A DNA stretch of 64,000 nt from a bacterium SCSIO 12643 (GCA_024398135.1 CP073750.1:2046001-2110000), one strand, 5' to 3'. Numbered from the stretch's first letter, positions 55,568 through 64,000 are shown. Numbers and translations are program-made. The notes: a model not told the origin generated them from the sequence alone.

Positions 55568-57955
55568 ATGTGGGAATTACTCGCCAGATTTATTGTAAGA
55601 CGTAGTGTTTTTATACTGATTACCATACTAGTAGGGACAGCTATTGTAGGGTATAATTCTACGAATTTGCGTTTACAATGGACACTCCCAAAGATGCTGC
55701 CAGACAATGACTCAACGTTGATTGCGTATAATGAGTTCAAAGAAAAGTTCGGTAATAATGGGCAGGCGATGATCCTGATTCTGGAAGAAAACCCTTTAGA
55801 TGATCTGGAATTGTTTAATTCCTGGTATAGATTCGGACAAACATTAGAGGATATTGATGGGGTGGATACAGTGGTATCTATCAATAGACTTTTCAATGTG
55901 GTTAAAGATACCGCAAACAAGAGATTCGACCTACGAAAAATTGTGCCTCATGAATTGAAAACGGAGGCTGAATTGGATAGTGTTCGGGCTTTGATATATT
56001 CCTTACCGTTTTACAAAGACCGGTTGATCAATGATACCAATCATGTGAATTTGATGCTGGTTACATTGAATGGCAAAATCTTTAATTCCAAACAAAGAGA
56101 GCCGTTAGTGTCTAAAGTTTTTAGTAGTGTTGATGAGTATGCGGAGACCAATAAATTACATATTCACTCAAGTGGTATGCCGTATATCCGAACCATGATT
56201 ACGCATTTGGTAAAAACGGAATTAGGTCAGTTTTTAGGTTATGTAGTTTTAGTTACGATTATTGTATTGATGATCTTTTTCAGATCATTTTCTCCCGTGC
56301 TGGTTTCTATGCTTATTGTGATTCTGGGGGTCACCTGGAGTTTTGGAATTATTACGTTTTTTGGTTTTGAAATCACAATTCTAACGGGAATTATTCCGCC
56401 TTTAATCATCGTTATTGGTATACCGAATTCCATTTACCTCATTAATAGATACCATTCAGAATATGCGCTACATCAGAATAAGGTATTAGCGATTAGTCGT
56501 GTGGTGCGTAAGATTGGTCAGGCGACCTTGATGACTAATGTGACAACTGCGGTTGGGTTTCTGGCTTTTGCTTTTACACAGAGTTCGATTTTAGTAGAGT
56601 TTGGAATTGTTGCGTTTGTGAATATCATGATTCTATTTGTGTTATCGATATTTATGATTCCTGCTATTTTGAGTGTTTTGCCACCACCAAAGAAAAGGCA
56701 GATGCGTCATCTGGATCGTAAAGGTTTAAATAAGATAGTGGATGGATTGATCCATGTGATTTCATATCATAGAACAAAAGTATATTGGGCTTCATTAGCG
56801 TTAGTAACTATTTCACTTTATGGACTTTCTTTAATGACGACCACAGGTAATCTTACTGATGATTTACCTCAAGATGATCCGGTAATTCAAGATCTGCATT
56901 ATGTAGAAGATAACTTTAGAGGTGTGATGCCTTTTGAGATAGGAATAGATGGATTAAAGCCAGGTGTGGTTTCTAAAACATCTACATTAAAGCGGATTGA
57001 TAAGTTAAATACACTGTTCGCGGATTATCCTGAGTTTGGAAAACCAATGTCGATTGTAGAAGGGATTAAGTTCACCAAGCAAGCGTATTACGGAGGTAAC
57101 CCAAAGAAATATCAATTGGTAAAAGGCAATGAAAAGTTGTTTATCAAGAAATATCTTGATAATACACAGGGTAATTCCAATATGTTGAGTCCATATGTAG
57201 ATAGTACTGGTCAGTTTGCGCGTGTTTCAGTGCCAATGAAAGATGTGGGTAGTATTGAAATGGACTCTTTAATGAGTGATTTAGGGCCAAAAATCACGGA
57301 GATTTTCCCGGAGGAAAAATTTAAAATTCAATTGACTGGTCCTGGGGTAGTTTACCTAAAAGGAACGAAATATCTTGTAAAGAACTTACTTCAAAGTTTG
57401 GCGTTAGCGATTTTAATTATTGCAGGTTTAATGGCAATTTTGTTTAAGTCATATAGAATGATCATGATGTCAATTTTGGTTAACCTTATTCCGTTAGTTG
57501 TGACAGGTGCTATGATGGGTTTCTTTGGAATTCCGCTAAAACCTTCAACAATTTTGGTATTTAGTATTGCTTTTGGAATTTCAATCGATGATACCATTCA
57601 CTTTTTGGCGAAATATAGACAAGAACTGGAGAACTGCGAATGGGATTTAAAACCGGCTGTAATAGATTCCATAAAAGAAACAGGTGTAAGCATGATGTAT
57701 ACATCTATTATTCTGTTTTTTGGATTTGGTGTTTTCGCCTCATCTCAGTTTGGAGGTACTCAAGCTTTAGGAATTCTAACATCATTAACTTTGATTGTTG
57801 CAATGATTGTGAACCTTGTACTGTTACCCTCTCTATTGTTGACCATGGGAAAACAGTTAACAAATAAAGCATTTAAAGAGCCTTTAATTGAAATTATTGA
57901 TGAAGAGGAAGATATAGATTACTCCGGCTTAAGAATTGAGAATAGAGAGAGTTAG
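55568..57955 (+). CDS. RND superfamily (MMPL-type) transporter
   Basis: A 795-residue membrane protein with 12 likely membrane segments in two halves. Each half has one segment, a large exported loop, then five more segments. SFGIITFFGFEITILTGIIPPLIIVIGIPNSIYLINRY and SIAFGISIDDTIHFLAKYRQE hold the conserved Asp/Asn-containing helices (segments 4 and 10) that carry protons. This is the small single-subunit MMPL/patched-like group, often linked to lipid or hopanoid movement. The substrate is unknown. No adaptor is adjacent. Confidence 0.88.
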   Translation: MWELLARFIVRRSVFILITILVGTAIVGYNSTNLRLQWTLPKMLPDNDSTLIAYNEFKEKFGNNGQAMILILEENPLDDLELFNSWYRFGQTLEDIDGVDTVVSINRLFNVVKDTANKRFDLRKIVPHELKTEAELDSVRALIYSLPFYKDRLINDTNHVNLMLVTLNGKIFNSKQREPLVSKVFSSVDEYAETNKLHIHSSGMPYIRTMITHLVKTELGQFLGYVVLVTIIVLMIFFRSFSPVLVSMLIVILGVTWSFGIITFFGFEITILTGIIPPLIIVIGIPNSIYLINRYHSEYALHQNKVLAISRVVRKIGQATLMTNVTTAVGFLAFAFTQSSILVEFGIVAFVNIMILFVLSIFMIPAILSVLPPPKKRQMRHLDRKGLNKIVDGLIHVISYHRTKVYWASLALVTISLYGLSLMTTTGNLTDDLPQDDPVIQDLHYVEDNFRGVMPFEIGIDGLKPGVVSKTSTLKRIDKLNTLFADYPEFGKPMSIVEGIKFTKQAYYGGNPKKYQLVKGNEKLFIKKYLDNTQGNSNMLSPYVDSTGQFARVSVPMKDVGSIEMDSLMSDLGPKITEIFPEEKFKIQLTGPGVVYLKGTKYLVKNLLQSLALAILIIAGLMAILFKSYRMIMMSILVNLIPLVVTGAMMGFFGIPLKPSTILVFSIAFGISIDDTIHFLAKYRQELENCEWDLKPAVIDSIKETGVSMMYTSIILFFGFGVFASSQFGGTQALGILTSLTLIVAMIVNLVLLPSLLLTMGKQLTNKAFKEPLIEIIDEEEDIDYSGLRIENRES

Positions 57956-58020
57956 GAGAAATAAATATAATTCATAAAAAGTGGATACGGATAGTATCTG
58001 TTGGATATACTAGAGGAATA

Positions 58021-58992
58021 ATGCAGGAAATTAGTGCGATCTCAGAGAAATTAGCTGAAGGGATTAGTAAATTAAATTTGGACCGTGATCCTTCAGGGCT
58101 ATACGAACCTATAAAATATATTCTATCATTAGGAGGAAAAAGAATCAGACCATTGATGACGCTTATTGCGGCCGAAATGTTTGACCATACTCCATATAAT
58201 GCAATGCCTCAGGCTTTAGCCATAGAGGTGTTTCATAATTTCACATTGTTACATGATGATATCATGGATGATGCTCCATTGAGAAGAAACAAAGAAACTG
58301 TTCATTTAAAATGGAATGTCAACACAGGGATTCTTTCAGGTGATGCCATGTTGATTAAAGCATATCAGTTATTAAGTGCAACCTCACCGATTTATCTGTC
58401 TGAGATTTTCAATTTGTTCAATGAAACTGCACTAGGCGTGTGCGAGGGACAACAAATGGATATGGAGTTTGAAACACGTGATGATGTGAAAATTTCCGAA
58501 TATTTAGAAATGATCCGATTGAAGACTGCAGTGCTTTTAGCGAGTTCTTTAAAAACCGGAAGTATTATTGGTGGAGCTAATGATGCCGATGCGAATCGCA
58601 TGTATGAAATTGGGGAGAATTTGGGAATAGCATTTCAATTGCAAGATGACATTTTAGATGCTTTTGGAACTCAAAAGATCGGTAAGCGAATCGGTGGAGA
58701 TATTATCTCTAATAAGAAGACTTATTTATTAATCACTGCTCAGGAATTGGCTTCAGGAGATCTGAAATCCAGATTGGATTATTGGATTCAAGCTGAGGAT
58801 TTTGATGAAGCAGAAAAGGTGCGTGAAGTATTAGACATTTTTAATCAATTAGGCATTCAGGAGATTGCGCAAAAGGAAATGAACAAATATTCTGATAAAG
58901 CCATGAAAATGCTAGAAGAGTTAGAGGTTTCCAAAGAAAAGAAAGTGAATATCAATGCGTTGATGAATAAGTTGCTCCAACGTGATTTCTAA
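58021..58992 (+). CDS. Polyprenyl diphosphate synthase (all-trans type)
   Basis: A 323-residue enzyme with the two Asp-rich motifs of trans-prenyl chain elongation: first LLHDDIMDDAPLRR (Asp79, Asp80, Asp83) and second QLQDDILDAFG near residue 212. GGKRIRPLMTLIAAE near residue 38 holds the IPP-binding Lys and Arg. It extends short prenyl diphosphates by IPP, using the product of the mevalonate genes at 6.7-8.7 kb. Chain length is not readable. The next gene starts 5 bp later. Confidence 0.92.
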   Translation: MQEISAISEKLAEGISKLNLDRDPSGLYEPIKYILSLGGKRIRPLMTLIAAEMFDHTPYNAMPQALAIEVFHNFTLLHDDIMDDAPLRRNKETVHLKWNVNTGILSGDAMLIKAYQLLSATSPIYLSEIFNLFNETALGVCEGQQMDMEFETRDDVKISEYLEMIRLKTAVLLASSLKTGSIIGGANDADANRMYEIGENLGIAFQLQDDILDAFGTQKIGKRIGGDIISNKKTYLLITAQELASGDLKSRLDYWIQAEDFDEAEKVREVLDIFNQLGIQEIAQKEMNKYSDKAMKMLEELEVSKEKKVNINALMNKLLQRDF

Positions 58993-58997
58993 AAGTT

Positions 58998-59357
58998 ATG
59001 GGTGAGCTGAGCTGGATTCAAGAAAATCAAAAATGGATAGTACAATATCCTGATTTTTTAGATCTTGTACGTCAGCAAATTCAAAAGGATTTTGGATTGG
59101 AAGGATTCCAAATGGAATTTGGAAGTTCAGATGATTTGGAAGATGTTTATCATAAACTTTATGATCAAATCACGAGATTTGTACAACAGGATTTTAATGG
59201 GTTGATGCGATTGTTATATCGTATTGATATAAGTGAAACCAAGGTGCAAAAACAAATGGATTTGATTCCGGACGATACAGCTAGAGCGATAGCAGAATTG
59301 ATTATCAAACGTGAAGTACAAAAAGTAATTTTAAGAAAACAATTTAGTACAGATTAG
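58998..59357 (+). CDS. Small protein of unknown function downstream of polyprenyl synthase
   Basis: A 119-residue, mostly helical and soluble protein with no membrane segment or signal. I know no named family. Its tight spacing to the polyprenyl synthase gene (5 bp) suggests it is co-expressed, and it ends 18 bp before tRNA-Ala. The coding frame is clean with codon use like its neighbours. Confidence 0.65.
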   Translation: MGELSWIQENQKWIVQYPDFLDLVRQQIQKDFGLEGFQMEFGSSDDLEDVYHKLYDQITRFVQQDFNGLMRLLYRIDISETKVQKQMDLIPDDTARAIAELIIKREVQKVILRKQFSTD

Positions 59358-59360
59358 TAT

Positions 59361-59368
59361 TAAATTTG
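59361..59368 (+). promoter_or_regulatory. Putative -7 promoter box of tRNA-Ala
   Basis: TAAATTTG matches TAnnTTTG and ends 7 bp before the first base of the tRNA, the ideal distance for a transcript starting at or close to the tRNA 5' end. Confidence 0.6.
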
Positions 59369-59375
59369 TCTCTAT

Positions 59376-59450
<75 letters not shown>

Positions 59451-59460
59451 AAATAGGAAT

Positions 59461-59694
59461 ATGTAAATCAGAATAATTATCTTATTGTTTTGATTTACAT
59501 CAACTTAAATCTTATTCTCAACGGTTCGACTTCCCCGAACAGTTCTAGTATCACATATTGAATTATCAGTAATGATGTTGTTAATCAATACTTTAAGGGT
59601 TCGGTTCTTATAAGCTTTTTTTTTGAAGTCTTTAGGTATTATTAAATATCTAATTGTAAATGTTTGTAGTCGTTTGTAATTATTTAAATAGGAT
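59461..59694. repeat. Repeated leader, copy 1 (with 17-bp hairpin)
   Basis: About 230 bp strongly similar to 61438-61670 and more distantly to 63010-63160. It begins with a 40-nt hairpin (59461-59500, 17-bp stem allowing two wobble pairs, 6-nt loop) 11 bp after tRNA-Ala, continues with the shared segment CCGAACAGTTCTAGTATCAC and ends with CGTTTGTAATTATTTAAAT about 35 bp before the DUF4304 gene. Confidence 0.8.
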
Positions 59695-59730
59695 GATTAC
59701 ATTTAGCCACTTGTTGTACACCATAATGAG

Positions 59731-60450
59731 ATGACTACACAAGAGTTTAAGAAACAAACGGGCAAATATCTAGGAGCAAAAATTCGTGAATTGGGATTCA
59801 AAGGCTCTGGTTTCAATTATATAATGGATTCAGACAATTATGTATTCACAATAGGAATTCAAGCAAATCGATATGGAGGTAGTTTTTGTGTAGAATTGGG
59901 AGTTCATCCTAAGAAAATAACATCTAATGGGTTTGAAGATTTAGATTTTAAAAAACTCAAATATTACAACTGTGAATTTAGGACAAGACTTGCAAGAGAA
60001 GGAAAAGGTGACAAGTGGTGGAATTACACAAACTCAGAATCAAAAAACCTTCAACTCATTGACGAAGTTCTCATTTATATTGAAAAGTATGCCTTACCTA
60101 TAATCGATGGTTTCATAAAAGACAAAGACCTATTGGAGAAGGTCAAAATAACAGATTTAAAAAATAGATTCATTCCAATCCCAGACTACAAAAGTGGTTT
60201 AACACCAATGATTTCTGATATACGGTTAGCTTGGGTTTTAGCTGTTGAACTTGAAGATATCAATCATGAGAAATCATTTGAATTTGCTAAATATGCTTTA
60301 TCAAATGATAAATCGCCAAGTAACTTTTTTGGAAATACCGACTTACAAAGAATACTTAAATCCTATAATTACAGTTCAGGCAAAGGAAAAACATCTCAAG
60401 ATAAAATGAACTTTTGGACAAGACTTACAGGTAAATTGAAAAACAAATAA
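59731..60450 (+). CDS. DUF4304-like protein (cassette 1)
   Basis: A 239-residue soluble protein. The start MTTQEFKKQTGKYLGAKIRELGFKG, the following GSGFNYIMDSDNYVFTIGIQ and GGSFCVELGVHP match DUF4304, a family scattered in many genomes and often in accessory regions; the function is unknown. It is followed 6 bp later by the first palindromic element, the arrangement seen with every gene in this stretch. There is no signal peptide. Confidence 0.75.
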   Translation: MTTQEFKKQTGKYLGAKIRELGFKGSGFNYIMDSDNYVFTIGIQANRYGGSFCVELGVHPKKITSNGFEDLDFKKLKYYNCEFRTRLAREGKGDKWWNYTNSESKNLQLIDEVLIYIEKYALPIIDGFIKDKDLLEKVKITDLKNRFIPIPDYKSGLTPMISDIRLAWVLAVELEDINHEKSFEFAKYALSNDKSPSNFFGNTDLQRILKSYNYSSGKGKTSQDKMNFWTRLTGKLKNK

Positions 60451-60453
60451 ATA

Positions 60454-60678
60454 CGGTGTACAACATGGTATATAGCAAATAGGGCGTTTAGTGGTTTACG
60501 AAAGTTCTGTGCTATCTACCAACACCGCCAACGCGAAGCCTCACCGCAGGTAAATCGTTGATTTGGCCTTTAAAATGAATAAGATAAAAACAAAATACAA
60601 CGTTTTGGCTCAGTGCAAACTCGAAAGTTTATCGCTTTCTACTGCCCTACTTGCCATATACTAACCGTTGTGTGTAAT
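60454..60678. repeat. Palindromic intergenic element A (long imperfect inverted repeat)
   Basis: The left arm (60457-60484, ACAACATGGTATATAGCAA then ATAGGGC) pairs with the right arm (60644-60673, GCCCTACTTGCCATATAC then TAACCGTTGTG) at about 21 of 26 positions. The 160-bp centre is GC-richer, with short self-complementary parts. The element resembles an integron attC site in layout, but its ends do not match the consensus core exactly. It fills most of the 309-bp gap before the next gene; the remaining 80 bp is AT-rich and otherwise unremarkable. Confidence 0.65.
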
Positions 60679-60759
60679 TAAACTTATTTATTCAAAGAGA
60701 ATAACAATAATATTATGAATCATTAACTGTTTTTAAAGACGAAAACAAAATTACAATCT

Positions 60760-61245
60760 ATGGATTTTTATAATAAATACGCGGTTTACTTTGGAATTTT
60801 ATTCGTCATATCAATGTTTATAGAACAAGCTTTTTGTATTCTGATTTTGGGGATTTTAATTGGAATAATTTCGATTGAATCACTGTTTATTAGAATTACT
60901 CTTAATAGAATAGGTGTAAAGTGTAACGGTGAAATTGATGGGATAGAATCGGATAATGAAAACTTCAAAACTCCAAAAATTAAATTTAAGACTTTAGAAA
61001 ATGAAGAAATAATTGGAACCCCTTCGTTGTATGTTTCTACAAGTTTTAGCCAAGTTCAATCTTATAAGTCTAAAATCGGAAGAGAAATCCCAATAATCTA
61101 CAATCCCAATAACCCAATAAAGTTTGAACTATATAATGAAAAAGGATATGGTACTATAGGAATTATTGTTACGGGTATCTTGTCCTTTGGATTGCTAATT
61201 CTCGGAACTCTTGAACTTACAGGTATTATCAATAAATTCAATTAA
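60760..61245 (+). CDS. DUF3592-like membrane protein (cassette 2)
   Basis: A 161-residue protein with hydrophobic segments at about 8-24, 25-48 and 132-155. Between them is an exported or cytoplasmic beta-rich domain (KIKFKTLENEEIIGTPSLYVS...GREIPIIYNPNNPIKFELY), the DUF3592 pattern. The function is unknown. It lies between element A and the next element arm at 61261, 15 bp after its stop. Confidence 0.7.
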   Translation: MDFYNKYAVYFGILFVISMFIEQAFCILILGILIGIISIESLFIRITLNRIGVKCNGEIDGIESDNENFKTPKIKFKTLENEEIIGTPSLYVSTSFSQVQSYKSKIGREIPIIYNPNNPIKFELYNEKGYGTIGIIVTGILSFGLLILGTLELTGIINKFN

Positions 61246-61260
61246 TTTCTTTAAAAACTA

Positions 61261-61286
61261 CGCACAACAATCGCTATATGGAATTC
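61261..61286. repeat. Element arm C (left-arm-like, partner not found)
   Basis: CGCACAACAATCGCTATATG then GAATTC resembles the left arms of elements A and B and follows the DUF3592-like gene by 15 bp. No convincing right arm was found. In its place, 80 bp on, lies the 60-nt repeat at 61367-61426. Confidence 0.45.
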
Positions 61287-61366
61287 TTCATAATGCTGTA
61301 CTTTCTTTTAACTACGTATTCGCTTCCGGAAACACATTAAACATGGCGTAACATTAAGATCTATAA

Positions 61367-61426
61367 ATCCTCTCTCAACAAATAAATCTCACGTAATTGG
61401 TTCGACATAGTTCCTATCGTCTCCAC
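61367..61426. repeat. 60-nt repeat with tRNA-Ala 3'-end-like sequence, copy 2
   Basis: It is 54/60 identical to 62950-63009. Its second half contains GGTTCGAC and ends TCTCCAC, as do the T-loop and acceptor end of the intact tRNA-Ala at 59427-59450, and it is followed by the same hairpin. The match to the tRNA is partial. Confidence 0.55.
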
Positions 61427-61437
61427 TGAAATGAAAA

Positions 61438-61670
61438 ATGCAAACCAGAATAATCTTGTATTATTCTGGTTTACATTAAATTAAGCTACATTCTGATTGG
61501 TTCGATTTTCCCGAACAGTTCTAGTATCACATATTGAATTACTAGCAATAATGTTGTTAATCAATGTTTTAATGATTCGATTCCTATAAGCTTTTTTTTG
61601 AAGTCTTTGGGTATTATTAAATATCTAATTGTAAATGTTAGTTGTCGTTTGTAATTATTTAAATTAGATT
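61438..61670. repeat. Repeated leader, copy 2 (with covarying hairpin)
   Basis: Second copy of the leader at 59461-59694. The hairpin (61438-61476, 17 bp with one mismatch and a 5-nt loop) keeps its pairing although the sequence differs: T-A in copy 1 is C-G here, and two wobble pairs become standard ones. The remainder aligns with few changes up to GTAATTATTTAAAT. With 61246-61437 it accounts for the gene-free stretch before 61719. Confidence 0.8.
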
Positions 61671-61718
61671 ATTATTTTCAAGTACAAGTTAGAAACCATC
61701 ACCGCTTAATTTATAAAA

Positions 61719-62198
61719 ATGAGAAACCAATTCTTCACACTTATCATTCTAATTCTGGGACTATTTAACTATTCGTTTGTGAACACCAATTCAGAACAGA
61801 ATCCTATTGAATGTAAATCCTTAGATATAGGTTGTTTACAAATAGGAGGTGAAAATTCTGGAGAACTTATTATAAGAACCAATGAAGAATATCAGAGATT
61901 ACTTCTAAGGCGCTCCCCTCATTCGGACTGTGGAAATTATGAATTACCACTAATTGATTTCAATAATCACATATTAATTGGATATATCAAGGGATTTAAA
62001 GGATGTAAGGAACCAATTGCTAATCATACAATATCCGAAGTAAATGGAACAATTCAATTTAATGTGGAAGTTGAAGAATTAGGAGCATGCAAGCGCCTTA
62101 ACTGGGTGACAATTTGGTGTATGGTAAATAAAACCGAAGAAAATCCAACGGTTAGCTTTAAAGAAACAATTACAACTAACGTCAATTATAAAAATTAA
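61719..62198 (+). CDS. Exported protein of unknown function (cassette 3)
   Basis: A 159-residue protein with a signal peptide (about 1-21, FNYSFVNTNS). The mature part includes several Cys (CKSLDIGCLQIGG, SDCGNYELP, KGCKEP, GACKR, WCMVN), possibly disulfide-bonded in the periplasm. No family was recognised. It is preceded by leader copy 2 and followed by element B, 48 bp after its stop. The sequence is AT-rich like the rest of the array. Confidence 0.6.
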   Translation: MRNQFFTLIILILGLFNYSFVNTNSEQNPIECKSLDIGCLQIGGENSGELIIRTNEEYQRLLLRRSPHSDCGNYELPLIDFNNHILIGYIKGFKGCKEPIANHTISEVNGTIQFNVEVEELGACKRLNWVTIWCMVNKTEENPTVSFKETITTNVNYKN

Positions 62199-62244
62199 CG
62201 GTAAAAAAGAAAATAGAATTGAGTGTTGAATCTGGCGAGAAAAA

Positions 62245-62437
62245 CGGTTGCTAACAATCGCTATATATAATGCTCCGTTTAAATCTAAACACTACGCTTC
62301 TAATTCATTTCACGATAAAGTGTATTTTAGCTTTTAAACCGATAAAAACTTAAAAAACTAAACATTACCTGCACGTGCGTATCCGAAGCCTTCGCCTTTC
62401 GAAAACGTACTATACATAGCGGGGACGTTGGCAAACA
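62245..62437. repeat. Palindromic intergenic element B
   Basis: The left arm (62246-62273, GGTTGCTAACAATCGCTATA then TATAATGC) is the imperfect inverse of the right arm (62407-62436, GTACTATACATAGCGGGGAC then GTTGGCAAAC). The middle has its own GC-richer core (GCACGTGCGTATCCGAAGCC). The next gene begins 7 bp after the right arm. Confidence 0.65.
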
Positions 62438-62443
62438 TTTAAA

Positions 62444-62890
62444 ATGAACTCCATGCTTAAAACATTAATTTTCATACCAATCTTAATATTGACCGTCAAT
62501 TTAGCACAAGGACAAACTTACAATTACGATTACATTTTTAACGAATGGAAAGAAGGTGAAATTGATATAAATGAAAATGTAAGTGATGGAGGTACACGAA
62601 GAGGAGGTTGGGATTTTTTGACAATTAATAAGGACAGCACCGTGATTTATGCTGGTGCTTTTACTTGTGGTTTTGGCTCCAAAAGAATAGGTACTTGGAC
62701 TCTTGACAAGCAAAATAATATAATCACCTTTTTATTTAAGAATACTGAAGGATACATAAACAATCCTGAAAATGGTGAAATTGATCTTACAGAAACTTAT
62801 CTTATAAAAAAATTGAATGAGACCGAGTTAATACTAATTCATCAAAACGGAAATCCGCCAATACAAATAGGATTCTTTGCAAACCAATAA
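62444..62890 (+). CDS. Exported protein of unknown function (cassette 4)
   Basis: A 148-residue protein with a signal peptide (1-23, LAQGQ). The mature part has GGWDFLTINKDSTVIYAGAF and RIGTWTLDKQNNIITFLFKN, a beta-rich pattern close to the lipocalin-like proteins common in Bacteroidota. I give no family name. An ATG at 62453 is an alternative start. The gene sits 7 bp after element B and is followed 12 bp later by another left-arm-like sequence. Confidence 0.6.
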   Translation: MNSMLKTLIFIPILILTVNLAQGQTYNYDYIFNEWKEGEIDINENVSDGGTRRGGWDFLTINKDSTVIYAGAFTCGFGSKRIGTWTLDKQNNIITFLFKNTEGYINNPENGEIDLTETYLIKKLNETELILIHQNGNPPIQIGFFANQ

Positions 62891-62901
62891 TTAAAACAAT
62901 T

Positions 62902-62927
62902 TGCCCACAACGGCTATAAGTAATTGC
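62902..62927. repeat. Element arm D (left-arm-like, partner not found)
   Basis: TGCCCACAACGGCTATAAGT then AATTGC resembles the left arms of elements A to C and lies 12 bp after the preceding gene. Only one arm is recognised; the 60-nt repeat at 62950 follows. Confidence 0.45.
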
Positions 62928-62949
62928 TTGTTCTCGCCTACTCCTGAAA

Positions 62950-63009
62950 ATCCTCTTTCAACAAATAAATCTCACGAAGTTGGTTCAACATAGTTCCTAT
63001 CGTTCCCAC
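62950..63009. repeat. 60-nt repeat with tRNA-Ala 3'-end-like sequence, copy 3
   Basis: It is 54/60 identical to 61367-61426 (GGTTCAAC in place of GGTTCGAC, TTCCCAC in place of TCTCCAC). A weaker version of the leader hairpin follows at 63018-63054: an 11-bp stem with two wobble pairs. Confidence 0.55.
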
Positions 63010-63186
63010 AAACTAGAATATACGAATCTAAAATAACCTGTATGGTTTGTATATGATTGAACTCTAGATTTGATTACGGATTTCTAGGTAGTTCTCATAT
63101 CAATTATGTATTTTCATAGTCAGTGGTAATTATTTAAATTGGACAATTGCTTTTCGCTATTTGTTGAAAGCAATTAAAAATTGAAT

Positions 63187-63666
63187 ATGAATATTAGTGA
63201 ATATTTAGCAAATCGGCTTAGAGAGATTCTTTTGAGCGGTAAATGGGTCATTGGAACGAATTTTAAAGAACAGATCGAAGATTTGACATGGGTAGAGGCT
63301 ACAAAGCAGGTGGAAAACTTTAACTCAATTTCTGACATAACTTTTCATATCAATTATTATTTGTCAGGAGTTATGGATGTTTTTAATGGTGGGGATCTTA
63401 CCATTAGGGATAAGTACAGCTTTGATGCACCGGAAATTAAGAGTGAAAAGGATTGGAATCTGAGAAAAGAAAAATTTGTAGAGGATTCAGAAAGCTTCAT
63501 CCAATTGGTTGAGAATATGGAAGTAGAAAGATTAATGGATGTTTTTGTAAAAGAAGAATATGGGTCATTTTACAGAAGTATTGATGTAATCATTGAACAT
63601 ACTTATTATCATCTGGGACAAATAATTCTGATTAAAAAGAAAATAAGAGAAGCAAGTGAGAATTAG
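63187..63666 (+). CDS. DinB-like protein (cassette 5)
   Basis: A 159-residue soluble helical protein. DITFHINYYLSGVMDVFNGG and IIEHTYYHLGQIILIKKKI carry spaced His residues in the positions of the DinB/DUF1572 four-helix metal-binding fold, and the length fits. Bacterial DinB-like proteins include thiol transferases and many of unknown function. ATG at 63187 was chosen over the TTG two codons earlier. It follows leader copy 3. Confidence 0.78.
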   Translation: MNISEYLANRLREILLSGKWVIGTNFKEQIEDLTWVEATKQVENFNSISDITFHINYYLSGVMDVFNGGDLTIRDKYSFDAPEIKSEKDWNLRKEKFVEDSESFIQLVENMEVERLMDVFVKEEYGSFYRSIDVIIEHTYYHLGQIILIKKKIREASEN

Positions 63667-63792
63667 TTTAATGGTTACTTCATTTTTATGGTTAAACTTA
63701 GGAGTGGTTAAACACTCTGATTTAAATGAATTTCAAGAGTTATTTGTCCATACGTTCAAAGTGTATAGATAATCATATAATTAAAATAAAAA

Positions 63793-64000
63793 ATGGAACG
63801 CAAAGTTTGTACGGTATGTGATCTGGAAATTGAGGAAAACTATTGTACCAGATGTGGACAAAAGTTTACAGGTCATAAACTTTCCGTTCTCTTCTTAATC
63901 AGTGATTTTCTTTCTAATTTCTTTTCGCTGAATAAATCTGGTTTCTCTACGATATTCAGGATTTTGGTTGATCCCAAAAAGGTAACTACCAACTACAGTT
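63793..64000 (+). CDS. DUF3667-like protein (5' part only)
   Basis: The reading frame runs from the ATG at 63793 to the window end (69 codons). It starts MERKVCTVCDLEIEENYC with paired CxxC motifs (Cys6/Cys9 and Cys18/Cys21), a zinc ribbon, and then a hydrophobic-leaning stretch with FSLNKSGFSTIFRILVDPKK. This is the N-terminus of DUF3667, small membrane proteins of unknown function common in Bacteroidota. The remainder lies outside the window. Confidence 0.75.
   Translation, partial: MERKVCTVCDLEIEENYCTRCGQKFTGHKLSVLFLISDFLSNFFSLNKSGFSTIFRILVDPKKVTTNYS

Noticed and set aside
59461-63160. A CRISPR array
   Set aside because: The repeats are long (60-230 bp), few, diverged and separated by genes. 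No short regular repeats with unique spacers exist here or elsewhere in the window.

Overview
The window is a typical stretch of a low-GC Bacteroidota chromosome, most likely from the order Flavobacteriales. The evidence is: secreted proteins with the type IX secretion (T9SS) C-terminal sorting domain; a mevalonate-pathway gene pair; the gene order ftsX - DUF3098 - uppP - truB - queA; and repeated matches to the Bacteroidota -7 promoter box TAnnTTTG just upstream of genes. I cannot place it to genus. A marine or freshwater chitin degrader would fit the large chitinase, but that is inference.

Layout. 1-3.6 kb (minus strand) is a cell envelope and tRNA modification operon, cut by the window edge inside queA. 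3.75-9.6 kb (plus) holds a T9SS-exported protein, asnS and a mevalonate/prenyl operon (decarboxylase, kinase, UbiA-type transferase). 9.7-14.2 kb (minus) is one 1496-residue secreted chitinase carrying both a GH18 and a GH19 catalytic domain. 14.4-17.4 kb (plus) holds an aminotransferase and a CLC channel. 17.4-29.2 kb (minus) holds a TonB/MORN-like protein, an antiporter, rseP, a B12-type radical SAM protein and a set of small membrane or secreted proteins with two AraC-family regulators. tRNA-Arg(CCG), an FAD oxidoreductase, lgt, two lipoproteins and aspS follow up to 35.0 kb.

The main accessory system is a class I lanthipeptide cluster at 35.1-45.1 kb (plus). It has a small HTH protein, a 66-residue precursor with a GG leader and four core cysteines, a strong terminator hairpin, an exported erythromycin-esterase-like enzyme, LanC, a full-length LanB, a C39-peptidase ABC exporter and its HlyD adaptor. 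The exporter would both trim the leader and secrete the product. No dedicated immunity gene is visible.

45.1-59.4 kb returns to core functions: lipB, a sugar-phosphate isomerase, rimP-nusA-infB behind a terminator-like leader, a TolC/HlyD efflux pair, tsaB, an RND/MMPL transporter, a polyprenyl diphosphate synthase and tRNA-Ala(GGC).

The last 4.6 kb, downstream of tRNA-Ala, looks like a cassette array. Small orphan genes (DUF4304, a DUF3592-like membrane protein, two exported proteins, DinB-like) are each separated by palindromic elements about 190-220 bp long or by copies of a repeated leader. The leaders carry covarying hairpins and what look like decayed copies of the tRNA-Ala 3' end. No integrase or transposase is visible. 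The window ends inside a DUF3667-like gene.
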